From Bacillota bacterium (GTDB lineage: Bacteria > Bacillota > Sulfobacillia > JAJZYS01 > JAJYTV01), in the NCBI GenBank assembly GCA_021799275.1, contig JAJZAT010000009.1:1-64000 (forward strand): a stretch of 64,000 nt of DNA. The letters run 5' to 3'. Below the pieces are notes generated by a model. That model did no database searches. It had not been told where the DNA came from and saw nothing but the letters and a program-made list of their open reading frames with translations. Positions 24,495 through 33,452 of this stretch are shown piece after piece; the stretch's first letter is position 1; each line of letters opens with the position of its first letter. The translations under genes and the position numbers were made by a program.

Positions 24495-24704
24495 TCACGC
24501 CGTCAGGTAGTAGACGACGATGGTGATCACGCCGGTCACGACGACCCAGAGCAGCTGATACCAGTAGAAGTACGGCATGCCGCCCAGGGTCGGGGCGTTG
24601 GAACTGTAGAACTGAGGAAACAAGGTGGCGATGAACGGGATGATCAGCACCAGGTACCACCAGCGTCGTCCGCTTGGACGGCTGGCCTTGGACTCTCCCT
24701 GCAA
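24495..24704 (-). CDS. DUF3311 small membrane protein, partner of the symporter
   Basis: This 69-aa protein has two hydrophobic segments (YLVLIIPFIATLFPQFY and FYWYQLLWVVVTGVITIVVYYL) separated by a short loop with the family's NxxxPxxxGxPxFYWYQ pattern. DUF3311 proteins are nearly always encoded next to SSS symporters and are thought to be small subunits; their exact role is unknown. I chose the TTG at 24704 because GGAGAG lies 7 bases upstream and upstream in-frame sequence is not protein-like. Confidence 0.82.
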   Translation of the reverse strand: MQGESKASRPSGRRWWYLVLIIPFIATLFPQFYSSNAPTLGGMPYFYWYQLLWVVVTGVITIVVYYLTA

Positions 24705-24884
24705 GGTACAGCTCTCCCTCCGATGAACGTTGGAACTGCGTTCGATGTGGTAGATTAGACTGCCAAGCGCCAGTTCCTGCGTGTCCTGCCCAGCAGGTGG
24801 AAACCAAGCGACGAAGCAGTCTTCGGCTGGAAGGAAAGGATAGATGCCGGAATCTGCCGCGGCAGACAGCGGCCAGCCGCGGAC

Positions 24885-25274
24885 ATGGATGTCGCCGCAC
24901 TCTCCCTTGAAAGCCGTGGTGCCTGCGTGCCTTCTCCGCACCGGCCAAGCGCCAGGGCGCTCTGGGCCGCCGAGCGGACGCTTCTGGCGTGGCTTCGGAC
25001 CGCGATCTCCCTGCTCGCCTTCGGCTTCGTCGTGGCGCGCTTCGACCTGTTCCTGCACCAAAAGCCGTCCGCCGCGGGCAGCCTGCTCGGGGCCATGCTG
25101 ACCGGCGTCGGCGGGCTCTTCGCCGTCCTGGCCGTGCTCCGCTACTGGCGGGAGGTGCATGGCGCAGGCCGGCGCGAGCCGCGTCCGGCGCTCGGCGTGG
25201 CCGCCGGACTAGCGGTCGCCTTGGCCGCGGCAGTGGTCACGGCGTATCTCCTGACGCACAAGATGGCACTTTGA
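24885..25274 (+). CDS. DUF202 (YidH-like) membrane protein
   Basis: The 129-aa product carries the DUF202 signature AAERTLLAWLRTAISLLAFGFVVARFDLFL (residues 27-56; shown here in part by its AAERT-LLAWLRT core) and three membrane segments, the others near 66-84 and 103-122. The function of DUF202 proteins is not established. The ATG at 24885 has no good ribosome binding site. It is divergent from the DUF3311/SSS pair; the 180 bases between hold no other gene. Confidence 0.75.
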   Translation: MDVAALSLESRGACVPSPHRPSARALWAAERTLLAWLRTAISLLAFGFVVARFDLFLHQKPSAAGSLLGAMLTGVGGLFAVLAVLRYWREVHGAGRREPRPALGVAAGLAVALAAAVVTAYLLTHKMAL

Positions 25275-25376
25275 CACATGAAATCGATCTATCTAAGTTT
25301 TCTATTAGAGACATCCGCTGGTGACTGTGCTAGAGTGAAGCCAAGTCCAGTGAGGAGTGAGGTGAGCCGAGCCGTG

Positions 25377-25634
25377 ATGAAGTCCACCGGCATCGTGCGC
25401 AAGGTCGATGATCTCGGCCGCGTCGTGCTGCCCATAGAGCTCAGGCGAACGCTGAGCATCGCCGAGAAGGACTCCCTGGAGATCTATGTGGATGGCGAGC
25501 AGGTCATCCTTAAGAAGTATGAGCCAGCTTGCATCTTTTGCGGGAACGCGGCCGACATGATCCACTTCCACGGCAAGAACGTCTGCCGCACTTGCGCAGC
25601 GGAGCTCAGCTCCACTGCGGTACGCGCAAGCTAA
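25377..25634 (+). CDS. SpoVT/AbrB-type transition-state regulator with CxxC-CxxC tail
   Basis: The 85-aa protein begins with the AbrB swapped-hairpin DNA-binding domain (MKSTGIVRKVDDLGRVVLP... IELRRTLSI, residues 1-48), nearly identical in pattern to Bacillus AbrB. It ends in a short zinc-ribbon-like tail with Cys52/Cys55 and Cys70/Cys73. AbrB proteins repress stationary-phase and sporulation genes. GAGGTG precedes the ATG at 25377 and an in-frame GTG directly before it (25374); either may be used. A strong terminator follows. Confidence 0.88.
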   Translation: MKSTGIVRKVDDLGRVVLPIELRRTLSIAEKDSLEIYVDGEQVILKKYEPACIFCGNAADMIHFHGKNVCRTCAAELSSTAVRAS

Positions 25635-25646
25635 GGGAAGGGACGG

Positions 25647-25681
25647 GCGGCGGGATTGCGGCAATGCCGCGATCCCGCCGC
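25647..25681 (+). terminator. Intrinsic terminator after the AbrB-type gene
   Basis: A 16-bp stem with one G-T pair around an AAT loop (centre 25664) is followed by TTTGCATGCTTTC. It lies between the convergent abrB-type and ribH genes. Confidence 0.75.
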
Positions 25682-25726
25682 TTTGCATGCTTTCGGAGGC
25701 GCGTCTGCCTACGCCTGCGTTCCCAC

Positions 25727-26209
25727 CTAGATGGTCGTGAGCAGCCTTGCCATCTCGAGCGCCGTCAGCGCAGCCTCCTGGCCCTTGTTCTGCTTGAGAC
25801 CGGCCCGCGCCAGGCCCTGTTCGACCGTGTCCACGGTGAGAACGCCGAAGCCGATGCCCACCTTGCCTTGCAGGGCGACCTGCTGCAACCCTTGGGCGCA
25901 GGCGTCCGCCACCACCTCGAAGTGGTACGTCTCGCCGCGCAGCACGACGCCGAGCGCCACGATGGCGTGGAGCTGCCCGGTATCGGCGAGTCGGCGGGCC
26001 GCCGCCGGCAGTTCGAACGCACCCGGCACCCGCACCAGAACGATGTCGTCATCCTTGACGCCGGCGTCGAGCAGGGCCTCGTGGGCTCCGTCGATCATGT
26101 GCCGGACCAGCATGTCGTTGTAACGCGCCGCGACGATGCCGACGCGCAGACCGCTGCCTTGAGCCCTCTCGCGCAACTCTCGCACCGTCTCCGCCTCCAG
26201 ACTGCTCAC
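25727..26209 (-). CDS. ribH: 6,7-dimethyl-8-ribityllumazine synthase
   Basis: The 160-aa protein shows the lumazine-synthase substrate motifs: ARYND near the start, PGAFELP near residue 62, and [12 protein letters not shown] near 87 with the catalytic histidine. It joins 5-amino-6-ribitylaminouracil with 3,4-dihydroxy-2-butanone 4-phosphate, the penultimate step of riboflavin synthesis, and typically forms 60-subunit shells or pentamers. The GTG start overlaps the ribBA stop (GTGA). It is the last gene of the riboflavin operon. Confidence 0.96.
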   Translation of the reverse strand: MSSLEAETVRELRERAQGSGLRVGIVAARYNDMLVRHMIDGAHEALLDAGVKDDDIVLVRVPGAFELPAAARRLADTGQLHAIVALGVVLRGETYHFEVVADACAQGLQQVALQGKVGIGFGVLTVDTVEQGLARAGLKQNKGQEAALTALEMARLLTTI

Positions 26210-27402
26210 TTTGTCAGGAGATGTCCAAGCTTCGTCCGCTTGGTTTCGAGGTAGCGGGCCATCTCAGGCCGCAGCTCCACTTCGATCGGCACCCGTTCGA
26301 CGATGGTGATGCCGTAGCCTTCGAGCCCGGCCACCTTGCGCGGGTTGTTCGTGAGGAGGCGCAGCGACTTGACGCCCAGGTCCACGAGGATCTGCGCGCC
26401 GATACCGTAGTCGCGGAGGTCGGCCGGGTAGCCGAGGCTCAGATTCGCCTCGACGGTGTCGAGGCCCCGGTCCTGCAGCGCGTAGGCCTGGATCTTCGGG
26501 CCGAGCCCGATGCCGCGGCCCTCGTGCCCGCGCAGGTAGATGACAAGGCCTCGGCCCTCGGCGTCGATGCGCCTGAGGGCGGCCGCAAGCTGGTCGCCGC
26601 AGTCGCAGCGCAGGGAGCCGAGCACGTCACCCGTGAGGCATTCCGAGTGCATGCGGCAAAGCACCGGCTGCCCGTCGTCGATGTCGCCCTTGACCAGGGC
26701 GAGGTGCTGGTTGTGGCTCAGGACGTCCTCGAAGGCGACCGCGCGGAAGTGTCCGTACCGCGTGGGCAGTTCCGCCTCGCCGACGCGCACCACGAGGCGC
26801 TCCCTTTGGCGCCGGTACTGGATGATGTCCGCGATCGTGACCACCTTGAAGCCGTGCCGCTCGGCAAACGCCAGCAGGTCCGGCGTGCGGGCCATGTTGC
26901 CGTCGTCCTTCATCACTTCGCAGATCACGGCCGCAGGGTAGAGTCCGGCCATACTCGCGAGATCGACGGCCGCCTCCGTGTGGCCGGCACGCTTCAGCAC
27001 GCCACCGGTCTGTGCCTCGAGCGGGAAGATGTGGCCGGGGCGCAGGAAGCCCTCGGGGCCCACCTTGGGATCCGCAGCGAGGCGTGCGGTGAGCGCGCGG
27101 TCGGCGGCGGAGATGCCGGTCGAGACGCCCTTGGCGTCGACGGACACCGTGAACGCGGTTTCCCAGTGCTCCGTGTTTTCCGCGACCATGGGCGGCAGCT
27201 GCAGCTCGTGCACGCGTTCGCTCGCCAGCGGCAGGCAGATGAGCCCGCGCCCCTCGGTGGCCATGAACGTAATCGTTTCCGGGGTCACCAGTTCGGCTGC
27301 GACGACGAGGTCACCCTCGTTTTCGCGGTCCTTGTCGTCGATCACGATGACCATGCGGCCCTGACGGATCTCGGCTACAGCTTCCTCGACACTCGAGAAC
27401 AT
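26206..27402 (-). CDS. ribBA: Bifunctional DHBP synthase / GTP cyclohydrolase II
   Basis: The 398-aa fusion has an N-terminal RibB domain (about 1-200, [23 protein letters not shown] and [11 protein letters not shown]) that makes 3,4-dihydroxy-2-butanone 4-phosphate from ribulose 5-phosphate. The C-terminal RibA domain (about 205-398) has the zinc cysteines in [17 protein letters not shown] and the [12 protein letters not shown] motif, opening GTP in the committed step. The ATG at 27402 lies 3 bases after the ribE stop with GGAGG upstream. Both domains look intact. Confidence 0.96.
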   Translation of the reverse strand: MFSSVEEAVAEIRQGRMVIVIDDKDRENEGDLVVAAELVTPETITFMATEGRGLICLPLASERVHELQLPPMVAENTEHWETAFTVSVDAKGVSTGISAADRALTARLAADPKVGPEGFLRPGHIFPLEAQTGGVLKRAGHTEAAVDLASMAGLYPAAVICEVMKDDGNMARTPDLLAFAERHGFKVVTIADIIQYRRQRERLVVRVGEAELPTRYGHFRAVAFEDVLSHNQHLALVKGDIDDGQPVLCRMHSECLTGDVLGSLRCDCGDQLAAALRRIDAEGRGLVIYLRGHEGRGIGLGPKIQAYALQDRGLDTVEANLSLGYPADLRDYGIGAQILVDLGVKSLRLLTNNPRKVAGLEGYGITIVERVPIEVELRPEMARYLETKRTKLGHLLTK

Positions 27403-27405
27403 GGT

Positions 27406-27999
27406 TCAGGCCTCCTCGGCGCGATTCAAGGCTTCGACGTAGCGGGCGACGACGTCCACTTCAAGATGGAGCGCATCGCCCGGCGATCTCTCCCGCAGGC
27501 TGGTGTGCTGGAACGTGTGCGGAATCACGGCGACGTTCGCCCGGCCGTCGCGGTAGTCCGCTACCGTCAGGCTGATCCCGTCCAGCGCAAAGGATCCCTT
27601 GACGACGACGTAGCGGCGCAGCGCCTGCGGTATCTCGACCGAAAGCCTGTGGCCGTCTCCCTCCGGCTCGAGCGCGATCAGGTTGCAGAGCCCGTCGACG
27701 TGACCTTGCACCAGATGCCCGCCCAGGCGGTCCGAGAGGCGCAAGGGACGTTCCAGGTTGACGAGCTGGCCTTCGCCACGCTGGCGGAACGCGGTGCGGG
27801 ACAGGGTCTCGAGGCTGAGATCCGCCGAGAAGCCCTGCCCGTCGCAGGACGTCACGGTGAGGCAGCAGCCGTTCACCGCGATCGACTCGCCTTGCGCGAG
27901 CTCCGGGCCGAGGGCCGTCGCGACGACGATGCGGGCTCCGCCGGGACCCTCGTCGAAAGAAGTGACCTGTCCCAGATCGGTCACGATGCCTGTGAACAT
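27406..27999 (-). CDS. ribE: Riboflavin synthase alpha chain
   Basis: The 197-aa protein has two lumazine-binding repeats, beginning MFTGIV and at about residue 98 GHLVQGHVDG. The VNGCCLTV motif and its second-repeat copy LDGISLTV mark the active-site regions. It dismutates two lumazines to riboflavin. The ATG at 27999 shares one base with the ribD stop (TGATG), so translation is coupled. An upstream in-frame extension would lie inside ribD and is rejected. Confidence 0.95.
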   Translation of the reverse strand: MFTGIVTDLGQVTSFDEGPGGARIVVATALGPELAQGESIAVNGCCLTVTSCDGQGFSADLSLETLSRTAFRQRGEGQLVNLERPLRLSDRLGGHLVQGHVDGLCNLIALEPEGDGHRLSVEIPQALRRYVVVKGSFALDGISLTVADYRDGRANVAVIPHTFQHTSLRERSPGDALHLEVDVVARYVEALNRAEEA

Positions 28000-29096
28000 C
28001 ACTTCGCCTCTTTTTCTACGCGCGCCGTGAAGTAGGCGTCCTCGCCAAGCACCCGCCACGTCCCGCCGGTGAGGCGAAGGCCCTTGGCCGGGCTCTCGGC
28101 GCCCAGGCCCGCCACACCGGGCGGAGCCTCGCGGCCGCCCAGCACGAGCGGAGCCACAAAGACCGCCACGCGATCAACGAGCCCCTGGTCGAAAAACTCC
28201 CCGTGCAGCGTGGCGCCGCCCTCGACGAGCAGGGACGTGACGTCACGCCTGCCAAGGTCCTCGAGCACCGCGGGCAGCGGAAGCCTTGGACCCCGCCCGA
28301 GCCGCACCACCTCGGCCAGGTCCGAGAGCGCTTGCAGGCGCTCCTCGGCGATGTCGCCGCTGACATAGACGATGGTCCTGCGTTCGGCGTGCAGGAGGCG
28401 CGACGAAAGCGGCAGACGTCCAAAGCTGTCCAGCACCACGCGCAGCGGCGACGGACCCGGGACGTCGCGCACCGTGAGCTGGGGGTCGTCGGCCAGAACC
28501 GTGCCGGTGCCCACCAGCACGGCGTCGCTCGTGGCGCGCAGGCGATGCGCCTCCTCGCGCGCGGCGGGACCGGTCATGTAAAGGCTCTTGCCGGTGCGCG
28601 CGGCGGACTGCCCGCCGAGCGAGAGCGCCCACTTGGCCGTCACGTAAGGGCGCCCTGTGCGGCGCCAGTGCAGGTAGGACGCGTTTTGGGCGATCGCCTG
28701 GGCGGCACCGCTACCCACGTCCACCGTGATGCCCGCGGCCCTCAACTCGGCGAAGCCCTTGCCCGACACCTCTGGATTCGGATCCTCGATCGGGGCGACC
28801 ACCCGTCGAATGCCGGCCGCGATGATGGCCTTGGTGCAGGGCGGGGTGTGGCCATAGTGGCAGCAGGGCTCGAGCGTGACGTAGAGCGTCGCCCCCTCGG
28901 CCAGATCCTTGGCCGCCGCGATGGCGGCCGCCTCGGCGTGGGCGGTTCCGGGACCGAGGTGCGCGCCCTCGCCGACGATGGCTCCATCGCGCACGAGCAC
29001 CGCCCCGACCCTCGGGTTCGGGGACACGCGCGCGACGGGCTGATCCGCCAACTCGAATGCCCGCGCAAGGTACCAGGCATCTTCCCGCAGTGCCAC
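27999..29096 (-). CDS. ribD: Bifunctional pyrimidine deaminase/reductase
   Basis: The 365-aa fusion carries the deaminase zinc site in the N-terminal ~145 residues (HAEAAAI, then EPCCHYGHTPPC) and the reductase domain after it (GRPYVTAKWALSLGG, LVEGGATLHGEF). It deaminates and then reduces the GTP-derived pyrimidine, steps 2 and 3 of riboflavin synthesis. The start is GTG at 29096 behind GGGGGTGATGGC. It is the first gene after the FMN riboswitch and terminator. Confidence 0.95.
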   Translation of the reverse strand: MALREDAWYLARAFELADQPVARVSPNPRVGAVLVRDGAIVGEGAHLGPGTAHAEAAAIAAAKDLAEGATLYVTLEPCCHYGHTPPCTKAIIAAGIRRVVAPIEDPNPEVSGKGFAELRAAGITVDVGSGAAQAIAQNASYLHWRRTGRPYVTAKWALSLGGQSAARTGKSLYMTGPAAREEAHRLRATSDAVLVGTGTVLADDPQLTVRDVPGPSPLRVVLDSFGRLPLSSRLLHAERRTIVYVSGDIAEERLQALSDLAEVVRLGRGPRLPLPAVLEDLGRRDVTSLLVEGGATLHGEFFDQGLVDRVAVFVAPLVLGGREAPPGVAGLGAESPAKGLRLTGGTWRVLGEDAYFTARVEKEAK

Positions 29097-29114
29097 GCCA
29101 TCACCCCCGCTCCG

Positions 29115-29152
29115 ACAAGAAAACGCCCAAGGAAGGGACTCCTTCCTTGGGC
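29115..29152 (-). terminator. FMN riboswitch terminator
   Basis: A perfect 12-bp stem (GCCCAAGGAAGG with CCTTCCTTGGGC) and AGTC loop; on the minus strand GTTTTCTTGTC follows. Its place between the FMN aptamer and ribD fits FMN-induced termination as in Bacillus. Confidence 0.88.
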
Positions 29153-29169
29153 CATAGGCAAGCTCCGTG

Positions 29170-29302
29170 AAGCCCCTTCTCCCATCCCGACTTTAACGGT
29201 CGGCCCCGGAATTTCACCGGATCGGCCCCAGTTGCCTGGGGTTCGCGGGCTTGGCCTTTGGCCATCACCGCCGGTTCGGAATTGCACCGGACCCTGAAGG
29301 AG
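29170..29302 (-). promoter_or_regulatory. FMN (RFN) riboswitch aptamer
   Basis: The minus strand shows the conserved RFN blocks in order: CAGGGTCCGGTGCAATTCC, GAACCGGCGGT, AAGCCCGCGA, CCGATCCGGTGAAATTCCG, GGCCGACCGTTAAAGTC and GGATGGGAGAAGG. FMN binding should let the downstream terminator form and shut off ribDE-BA-H. Confidence 0.96.
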
Positions 29303-29331
29303 GATCAAAGCACTATGGAATTGGCTACGCC

Positions 29332-29361
29332 ATCCTACCACCTGCGCCCGCCATGCGGCAA
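29332..29361 (-). promoter_or_regulatory. Candidate promoter of the rib operon
   Basis: On the minus strand TTGCCG (29356-29361) and TAGGAT (29332-29337) are 18 bases apart, about 30 bases before the aptamer. The match to consensus is moderate. Confidence 0.4.
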
Positions 29362-29390
29362 GTGCACTTGATGCGGGCCCAATGGCGGAT

Positions 29391-31754
29391 TTACGAGGGA
29401 TGCCGGGTCGACGGCAGTCCCTGCACCGAATCGGCGTAGGTCAGGAGGCGGTCCGCGACGCGGGCGAAGACGCTCCCCGGGGCGAATGCGCCGCCGTCGT
29501 CGCCGGCTGCGACACCGGTCAGGAGCTCAATGCCCTGCTCGATCGTGTCGATCGCGTAGACGTGGAACTGCCCCGCCCGCACCGCCGCGACCACCTCGTC
29601 CGAGAGCATGAGGTCATCGACGTTCTGGCGCGGGATCATGCAGCCCTGGCTGCCCGTCAGGCTCTGCGCCCGGCAGACGGCGAAGAAGCCTTCGATCTTC
29701 TCGTTGACGCCGCCGATCGGTTGGATGCGGCCCGCCTGGTCGACCGAACCCGTCACCGCGATGTCCTGGCGGATGCCGAGACCGCTGAGGTCGGAAAGGA
29801 TCGCGTAGAGCTCCGTCGACGAGGCGGAGTCGCCCTCGATGCCGCCGTAGTTCTGCTCGATCGTGAGGCTCGCCGCCAAGGCGAGCGGCCGCTGCTGTCC
29901 GAAGCGCCAGCCGAGGTAGCCCGAAAGCGTCAGCACGCCCTTGGAGTGGATCGGGCCCGAGAGCTGGATCTCGCGCTCGATGTCGACGACGCCTGTCGAA
30001 CCCGCGTAGGTGCGCGCCGTGATGCGCGCCGGCAGGCCGAAGGAAAGTTCGCCGACCGTCAGCACCGTGAGGCCGTTGACCTGGCCGACGCGTCGCCCCT
30101 GCGTCTCGATGCGGATCGTGCCGCGCTCGATCATCTCGAGCATGCGTTCCTCGTAGAGGCCGGCACGGCGCCTGCGTGCGGCCAGCGCGGAGCGCACCGC
30201 GTCCCGATCGATCTCGCGAGTGCCACGTTCCCGCGCGAAGGCGTCCGCTTCCACGGAGAGCTCGATGATCTCGGACATGCGGGTTGAGATCCGCCGGCGG
30301 CCGCCAGCCAGCCTCGCCGCCTCCTCGAGCATGCGCGCCGTGCCGTCCGCGGAGAAGGGGCGAACGCCCTGATTGCGCGCGAGGCCGGCGAGGAAGCCCG
30401 TGAACGCCCGGCGGTTCTCCTCCGTGTTCTCCATGTCCGGGGCGAAGTCCACGCGGACTTTGAACAGCTTGCGAAACTGTTCGTCGAGTTCGCGAAGCTG
30501 CAGATAGGCGGACTCCGGCCCCACCAGCACCACCTGCACGTCGAGGGGGATCGGCTCGGGCCTGAGGCCGGAGGTCGGCATGGGGCGCTCCTGCTGGCCC
30601 ACGTTCTCGATGCGCGCCACGTGATGCTGCAGGGCCCGCTTGAGTCCCTCGTAGGCCAGAGGGTTCTGCACGAGCTCGCGCGCCGGGATGACGAGAAACC
30701 CGCCGTTCGCGTGGTGGATGGCCCCTGGGCGGATCAGGTGGAAGCCCGTGCGCAGGGTGCCGCCCTCGCCCCCTTCGTAGTCGAGGCGGCCCATCAGGTT
30801 GTAGTAGGAAGGATTGGGTTCGTAGACGACCGGCGCCTCGGGGCCTTCGCGGACGACGAGCGCGTTCACCGTGAACCACCCGGGGTCCGCTGGCGGCTCC
30901 TGCCCTTCGGGTGGGACGAAAAGTGGCAGCCAATCCCCGATGCGCTCCTGCAGCTGACCCAGATGCCGGCTCAGAGCGGGATCGGGGAATTCCGCCTGGA
31001 GCTCTTGGAACAGGGGGTCCGACGCGTAGGTGGCGCGTTGGATCGAGAGGTCGCCCAAGACCTGCTGCGCCTGCCGCCTGAGCTCGTGCGCCCTGCGCAC
31101 GAAGGCTTCGCCCAGTTTGGCCACGTGCTGCGACGCTTCCGCGATCTCAGCCCGCTCGGCCTCGGAAAGGGCCTCGAGCGCTTCCTGGTCGAGCGGCTGC
31201 CCCGCCTTCAGGGGGATGGTCTGCAGTCCCGTGGGTCCGGGCTTCACCGCGAAGCCGAGGTCCAGCGCCTGACGCTGAAAGGACTCGAAGTCCTCTTCGG
31301 TGGCTTCGTTCACCCGCTGGAGCACCTCGTCGTGCGCCGACCGGTACTCGTCGGAGTCAAAGGCCTGCGGCAGGCGGTCCGAAAGGTTGCGGCGAAGTTG
31401 CCGCAAGGCCGCTGCGAAGCGGGGGCCGGTACCGGGTGGCACCGACACGGCGCGCGGCGAGGTCGGGTTCAGGAAGTTTGGCAGGTAGAGCCAGTCGCGG
31501 GCGGGAGGCAAGGCCTGCGCTGCCTCGCGCAGTCGCCGGCGCGCGTACGTCGTGCGTCCGGTGCCCGTCGGACCGGAAAGATAGACGTGGTAGCCGTGGC
31601 GCCTGAGGGAAATCGCGAACGACATGGCCTCCTCCGCTCGCGGCTGACCGACGAGACGCTCCTGGGGCAGGACCTCTTCCGTCGTCGCGAAGCCCAGACT
31701 TTCAGGATCGAGCCTCCAGCGCAGGGCCCCGGGATCGAGTGTCGCGTAGCCCAC
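29391..31754 (-). CDS. Lon-like ATP-dependent protease (AAA_32 / LonC type)
   Basis: The ~787-aa protein has an AAA domain split by a long insertion: Walker A near residue 62 (SGPTGTGRTTYA, with Arg in place of the usual Lys), a helical insertion (about 150-300) and Walker-B-like region HHANGGFLVI. A Lon protease domain forms the C-terminal ~220 residues, with the catalytic Ser in GDSASST and Lys in GGVNEKIEG. Relatives are cytosolic, soluble Lon-related proteases. I prefer GTG 31754, since GAGG lies 8 bases upstream; GTG 31763 has no room for a Shine-Dalgarno sequence. It is divergent from the aldolase gene and its stop is 90 bases from the rib promoter. Confidence 0.88.
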   Translation of the reverse strand: MGYATLDPGALRWRLDPESLGFATTEEVLPQERLVGQPRAEEAMSFAISLRRHGYHVYLSGPTGTGRTTYARRRLREAAQALPPARDWLYLPNFLNPTSPRAVSVPPGTGPRFAAALRQLRRNLSDRLPQAFDSDEYRSAHDEVLQRVNEATEEDFESFQRQALDLGFAVKPGPTGLQTIPLKAGQPLDQEALEALSEAERAEIAEASQHVAKLGEAFVRRAHELRRQAQQVLGDLSIQRATYASDPLFQELQAEFPDPALSRHLGQLQERIGDWLPLFVPPEGQEPPADPGWFTVNALVVREGPEAPVVYEPNPSYYNLMGRLDYEGGEGGTLRTGFHLIRPGAIHHANGGFLVIPARELVQNPLAYEGLKRALQHHVARIENVGQQERPMPTSGLRPEPIPLDVQVVLVGPESAYLQLRELDEQFRKLFKVRVDFAPDMENTEENRRAFTGFLAGLARNQGVRPFSADGTARMLEEAARLAGGRRRISTRMSEIIELSVEADAFARERGTREIDRDAVRSALAARRRRAGLYEERMLEMIERGTIRIETQGRRVGQVNGLTVLTVGELSFGLPARITARTYAGSTGVVDIEREIQLSGPIHSKGVLTLSGYLGWRFGQQRPLALAASLTIEQNYGGIEGDSASSTELYAILSDLSGLGIRQDIAVTGSVDQAGRIQPIGGVNEKIEGFFAVCRAQSLTGSQGCMIPRQNVDDLMLSDEVVAAVRAGQFHVYAIDTIEQGIELLTGVAAGDDGGAFAPGSVFARVADRLLTYADSVQGLPSTRHPS

Positions 31755-31823
31755 CGGTACCACCTCGCGTCAGGTTTCCGCGGCCCGGATGAGACTCCTG
31801 CCTTGGACTGGGGGGGACTGCAA

Positions 31824-32465
31824 TTGCCGCCTGAGGAAGAATCGGCCCGCCGGGAACTTCTGCGCTTCGTTCGGCGCGGTGCTCGCGAGGGGGTTTTGCG
31901 GGGCACCTTCGGCAACGTCTCCGTGCGCCTGGGCGACCGTCTGCTGATCACGCCGACGGCCAGCGACTATCTGCGTCTCAGGGCCCAAGACCTCGCCCTC
32001 GTCGGACTAGACGGGACGGTCGAGGCGGGCAGGCCCTCGAGCGAGCTCGCGCTGCACCTTGCCCTCTACCGGCGCCTCCCCTACGCCATGGCCGTCTGGC
32101 ACGATCACGCCGCTTTCGCCGTCTCAGCGGCGCTGGTGGCCGACGATGTGCCGATCTACACCGGTGAGGGGCACGGGCTGATCGGAGCGAGCCTGCCGGT
32201 GGCGTCGTACCGCCCGGCCGGATCGGAGATCCTGGCCGAGGAGGCGGCGGAGCTCCTGGCGACGCGGGAGGCGAGCGCGTGCCTTTTGCGCAACCACGGC
32301 CTCTGCGCCGTCGGGCGAAACCTGATGGAGGCGTACAGCTGCGCGATCGCAGCCGACGAAGCAGCGCATCACTATCTCCTGACGCGGGGCATGGCGCCCA
32401 GGGCGCTCAGCCGGGAGGAGGCGGAGCGCATCCGTCGCTCGTTCGCGGACTACCGCATGCATTGA
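31824..32465 (+). CDS. Class II aldolase/adducin family protein
   Basis: The 213-aa enzyme has the fuculose-phosphate-aldolase fold: GTFGNVSVR and ITPTASDY bind the phosphate, the zinc ligands lie in AVWHDHAAF (HxH) and LLRNHGLCAVG, and SSELALHLALYR carries the acid Glu. Members cleave fuculose-1-P or ribulose-1-P, epimerise ribulose-5-P, or act in methylthioribose salvage; which one cannot be told. I chose the TTG at 31824 because a GGGGGGG tract lies 7 bases upstream; TTG 31803 is the alternative. It is 55 bases before the oxidoreductase gene on the same strand. Confidence 0.85.
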   Translation: MPPEEESARRELLRFVRRGAREGVLRGTFGNVSVRLGDRLLITPTASDYLRLRAQDLALVGLDGTVEAGRPSSELALHLALYRRLPYAMAVWHDHAAFAVSAALVADDVPIYTGEGHGLIGASLPVASYRPAGSEILAEEAAELLATREASACLLRNHGLCAVGRNLMEAYSCAIAADEAAHHYLLTRGMAPRALSREEAERIRRSFADYRMH

Positions 32466-32520
32466 GAGATCCTGGCGCCCGCGGCCACACCTCGCCGGAT
32501 GCAAGGAAGGAGCGGTAGGC

Positions 32521-33450
32521 ATGAAGGCGGTCACCATTCCCCGCTTCGGCGGGCCCGAGGTGCTCGAAGTCCAGGAGCTGCCGAGGCCGAAGCCCGGGCT
32601 GGGCGAAGTCCTGGTGCGGGTGGCGGCGGCGACCGTCAACCCAACGGACCTTTCGCTGCGTTCGGGAGCCAGGCGCCCGGACCTTCCGCCGCCCTACATC
32701 CCGGGCATGGAACTCGCCGGCGTCGTCGCCGAGGCCGGTGAAGGCGTCGCCTGGCCCACCCCGGGCGACCGCGTCATGGCGATCGTGGTGCCGACGCGTC
32801 CGGAGGGAGGCGCCCAGGCCGAATATGTCAGGGTCGCGTGCGACGCCTTGGCGCCCGTGCCTCATGGCATCACGCTCGAGGCCGCGGCGACGCTGCCGAT
32901 GAACGGCCTTACGGTGCGCCGCGCCTTCGATCTCCTTGGCCTGCCGCGCGGCGCCACGCTGGCCGTCACGGGCTCCGCCGGCGCCGTCGGCGGCTACGCG
33001 ATCGAGCTCGGAAAGCGTCTCGGCCTCCGGGTCGTGGCCGACGCCGCCCCTGCCGACGAGGCCCTGGTCCGTGGCTTTGGCGCCGAGCTCGTCGTGCCGC
33101 GCGGCGACGAGGTGGCCAGGGCGATCCGCGCCGCCCTGCCCGAAGGCGTGGACGCCCTGATCGACGCCGCCGTGCAGGGAGCGCTGGTGCTGCCCGCGAT
33201 CCGCGATGGCGGGCAGGTGGCCGCCGTGCGCGCCTTCCAGGGGGAGAGCGAGCGGGACATCCGCATCCACCACGTGCTCGTGACTGAATACGCCCACCAT
33301 GGCGCGGCGCTTCAGGAACTCGCCCGCATGGCCAGTGAGGGAGGGATCACCTTGCGTGTCGCCGAGACCTACCCGCCCGAACAGGCGGGCGAAGCCCACC
33401 GCCGTCTGGCGGCTGGTGGGGTGCGGGGGCGCCTTATCATCACGTTCTGA
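32521..33450 (+). CDS. Quinone-oxidoreductase-like MDR family enzyme
   Basis: The 309-aa protein is a medium-chain dehydrogenase/reductase of the zinc-free QOR type. The N-terminal GroES-like part has PRPKPGLGEVLVRVAAATVNPTD, the conserved GMELAGVV and GDRV. The Rossmann part has TGSAGAVGGYAIELGK for NADP binding (about residue 148). The catalytic zinc cysteines of alcohol dehydrogenases are absent. It likely reduces quinones or enones. GGAAGGAG lies 8 bases before the ATG. It may be cotranscribed with the aldolase upstream. Confidence 0.88.
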   Translation: MKAVTIPRFGGPEVLEVQELPRPKPGLGEVLVRVAAATVNPTDLSLRSGARRPDLPPPYIPGMELAGVVAEAGEGVAWPTPGDRVMAIVVPTRPEGGAQAEYVRVACDALAPVPHGITLEAAATLPMNGLTVRRAFDLLGLPRGATLAVTGSAGAVGGYAIELGKRLGLRVVADAAPADEALVRGFGAELVVPRGDEVARAIRAALPEGVDALIDAAVQGALVLPAIRDGGQVAAVRAFQGESERDIRIHHVLVTEYAHHGAALQELARMASEGGITLRVAETYPPEQAGEAHRRLAAGGVRGRLIITF

Positions 33451-33452
33451 GC

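Noticed and set aside
26221..28035. Long plus-strand open frame opposite ribBA and ribE
   Set aside because: Antisense shadow; the minus-strand genes have full catalytic motifs and ribosome binding sites.
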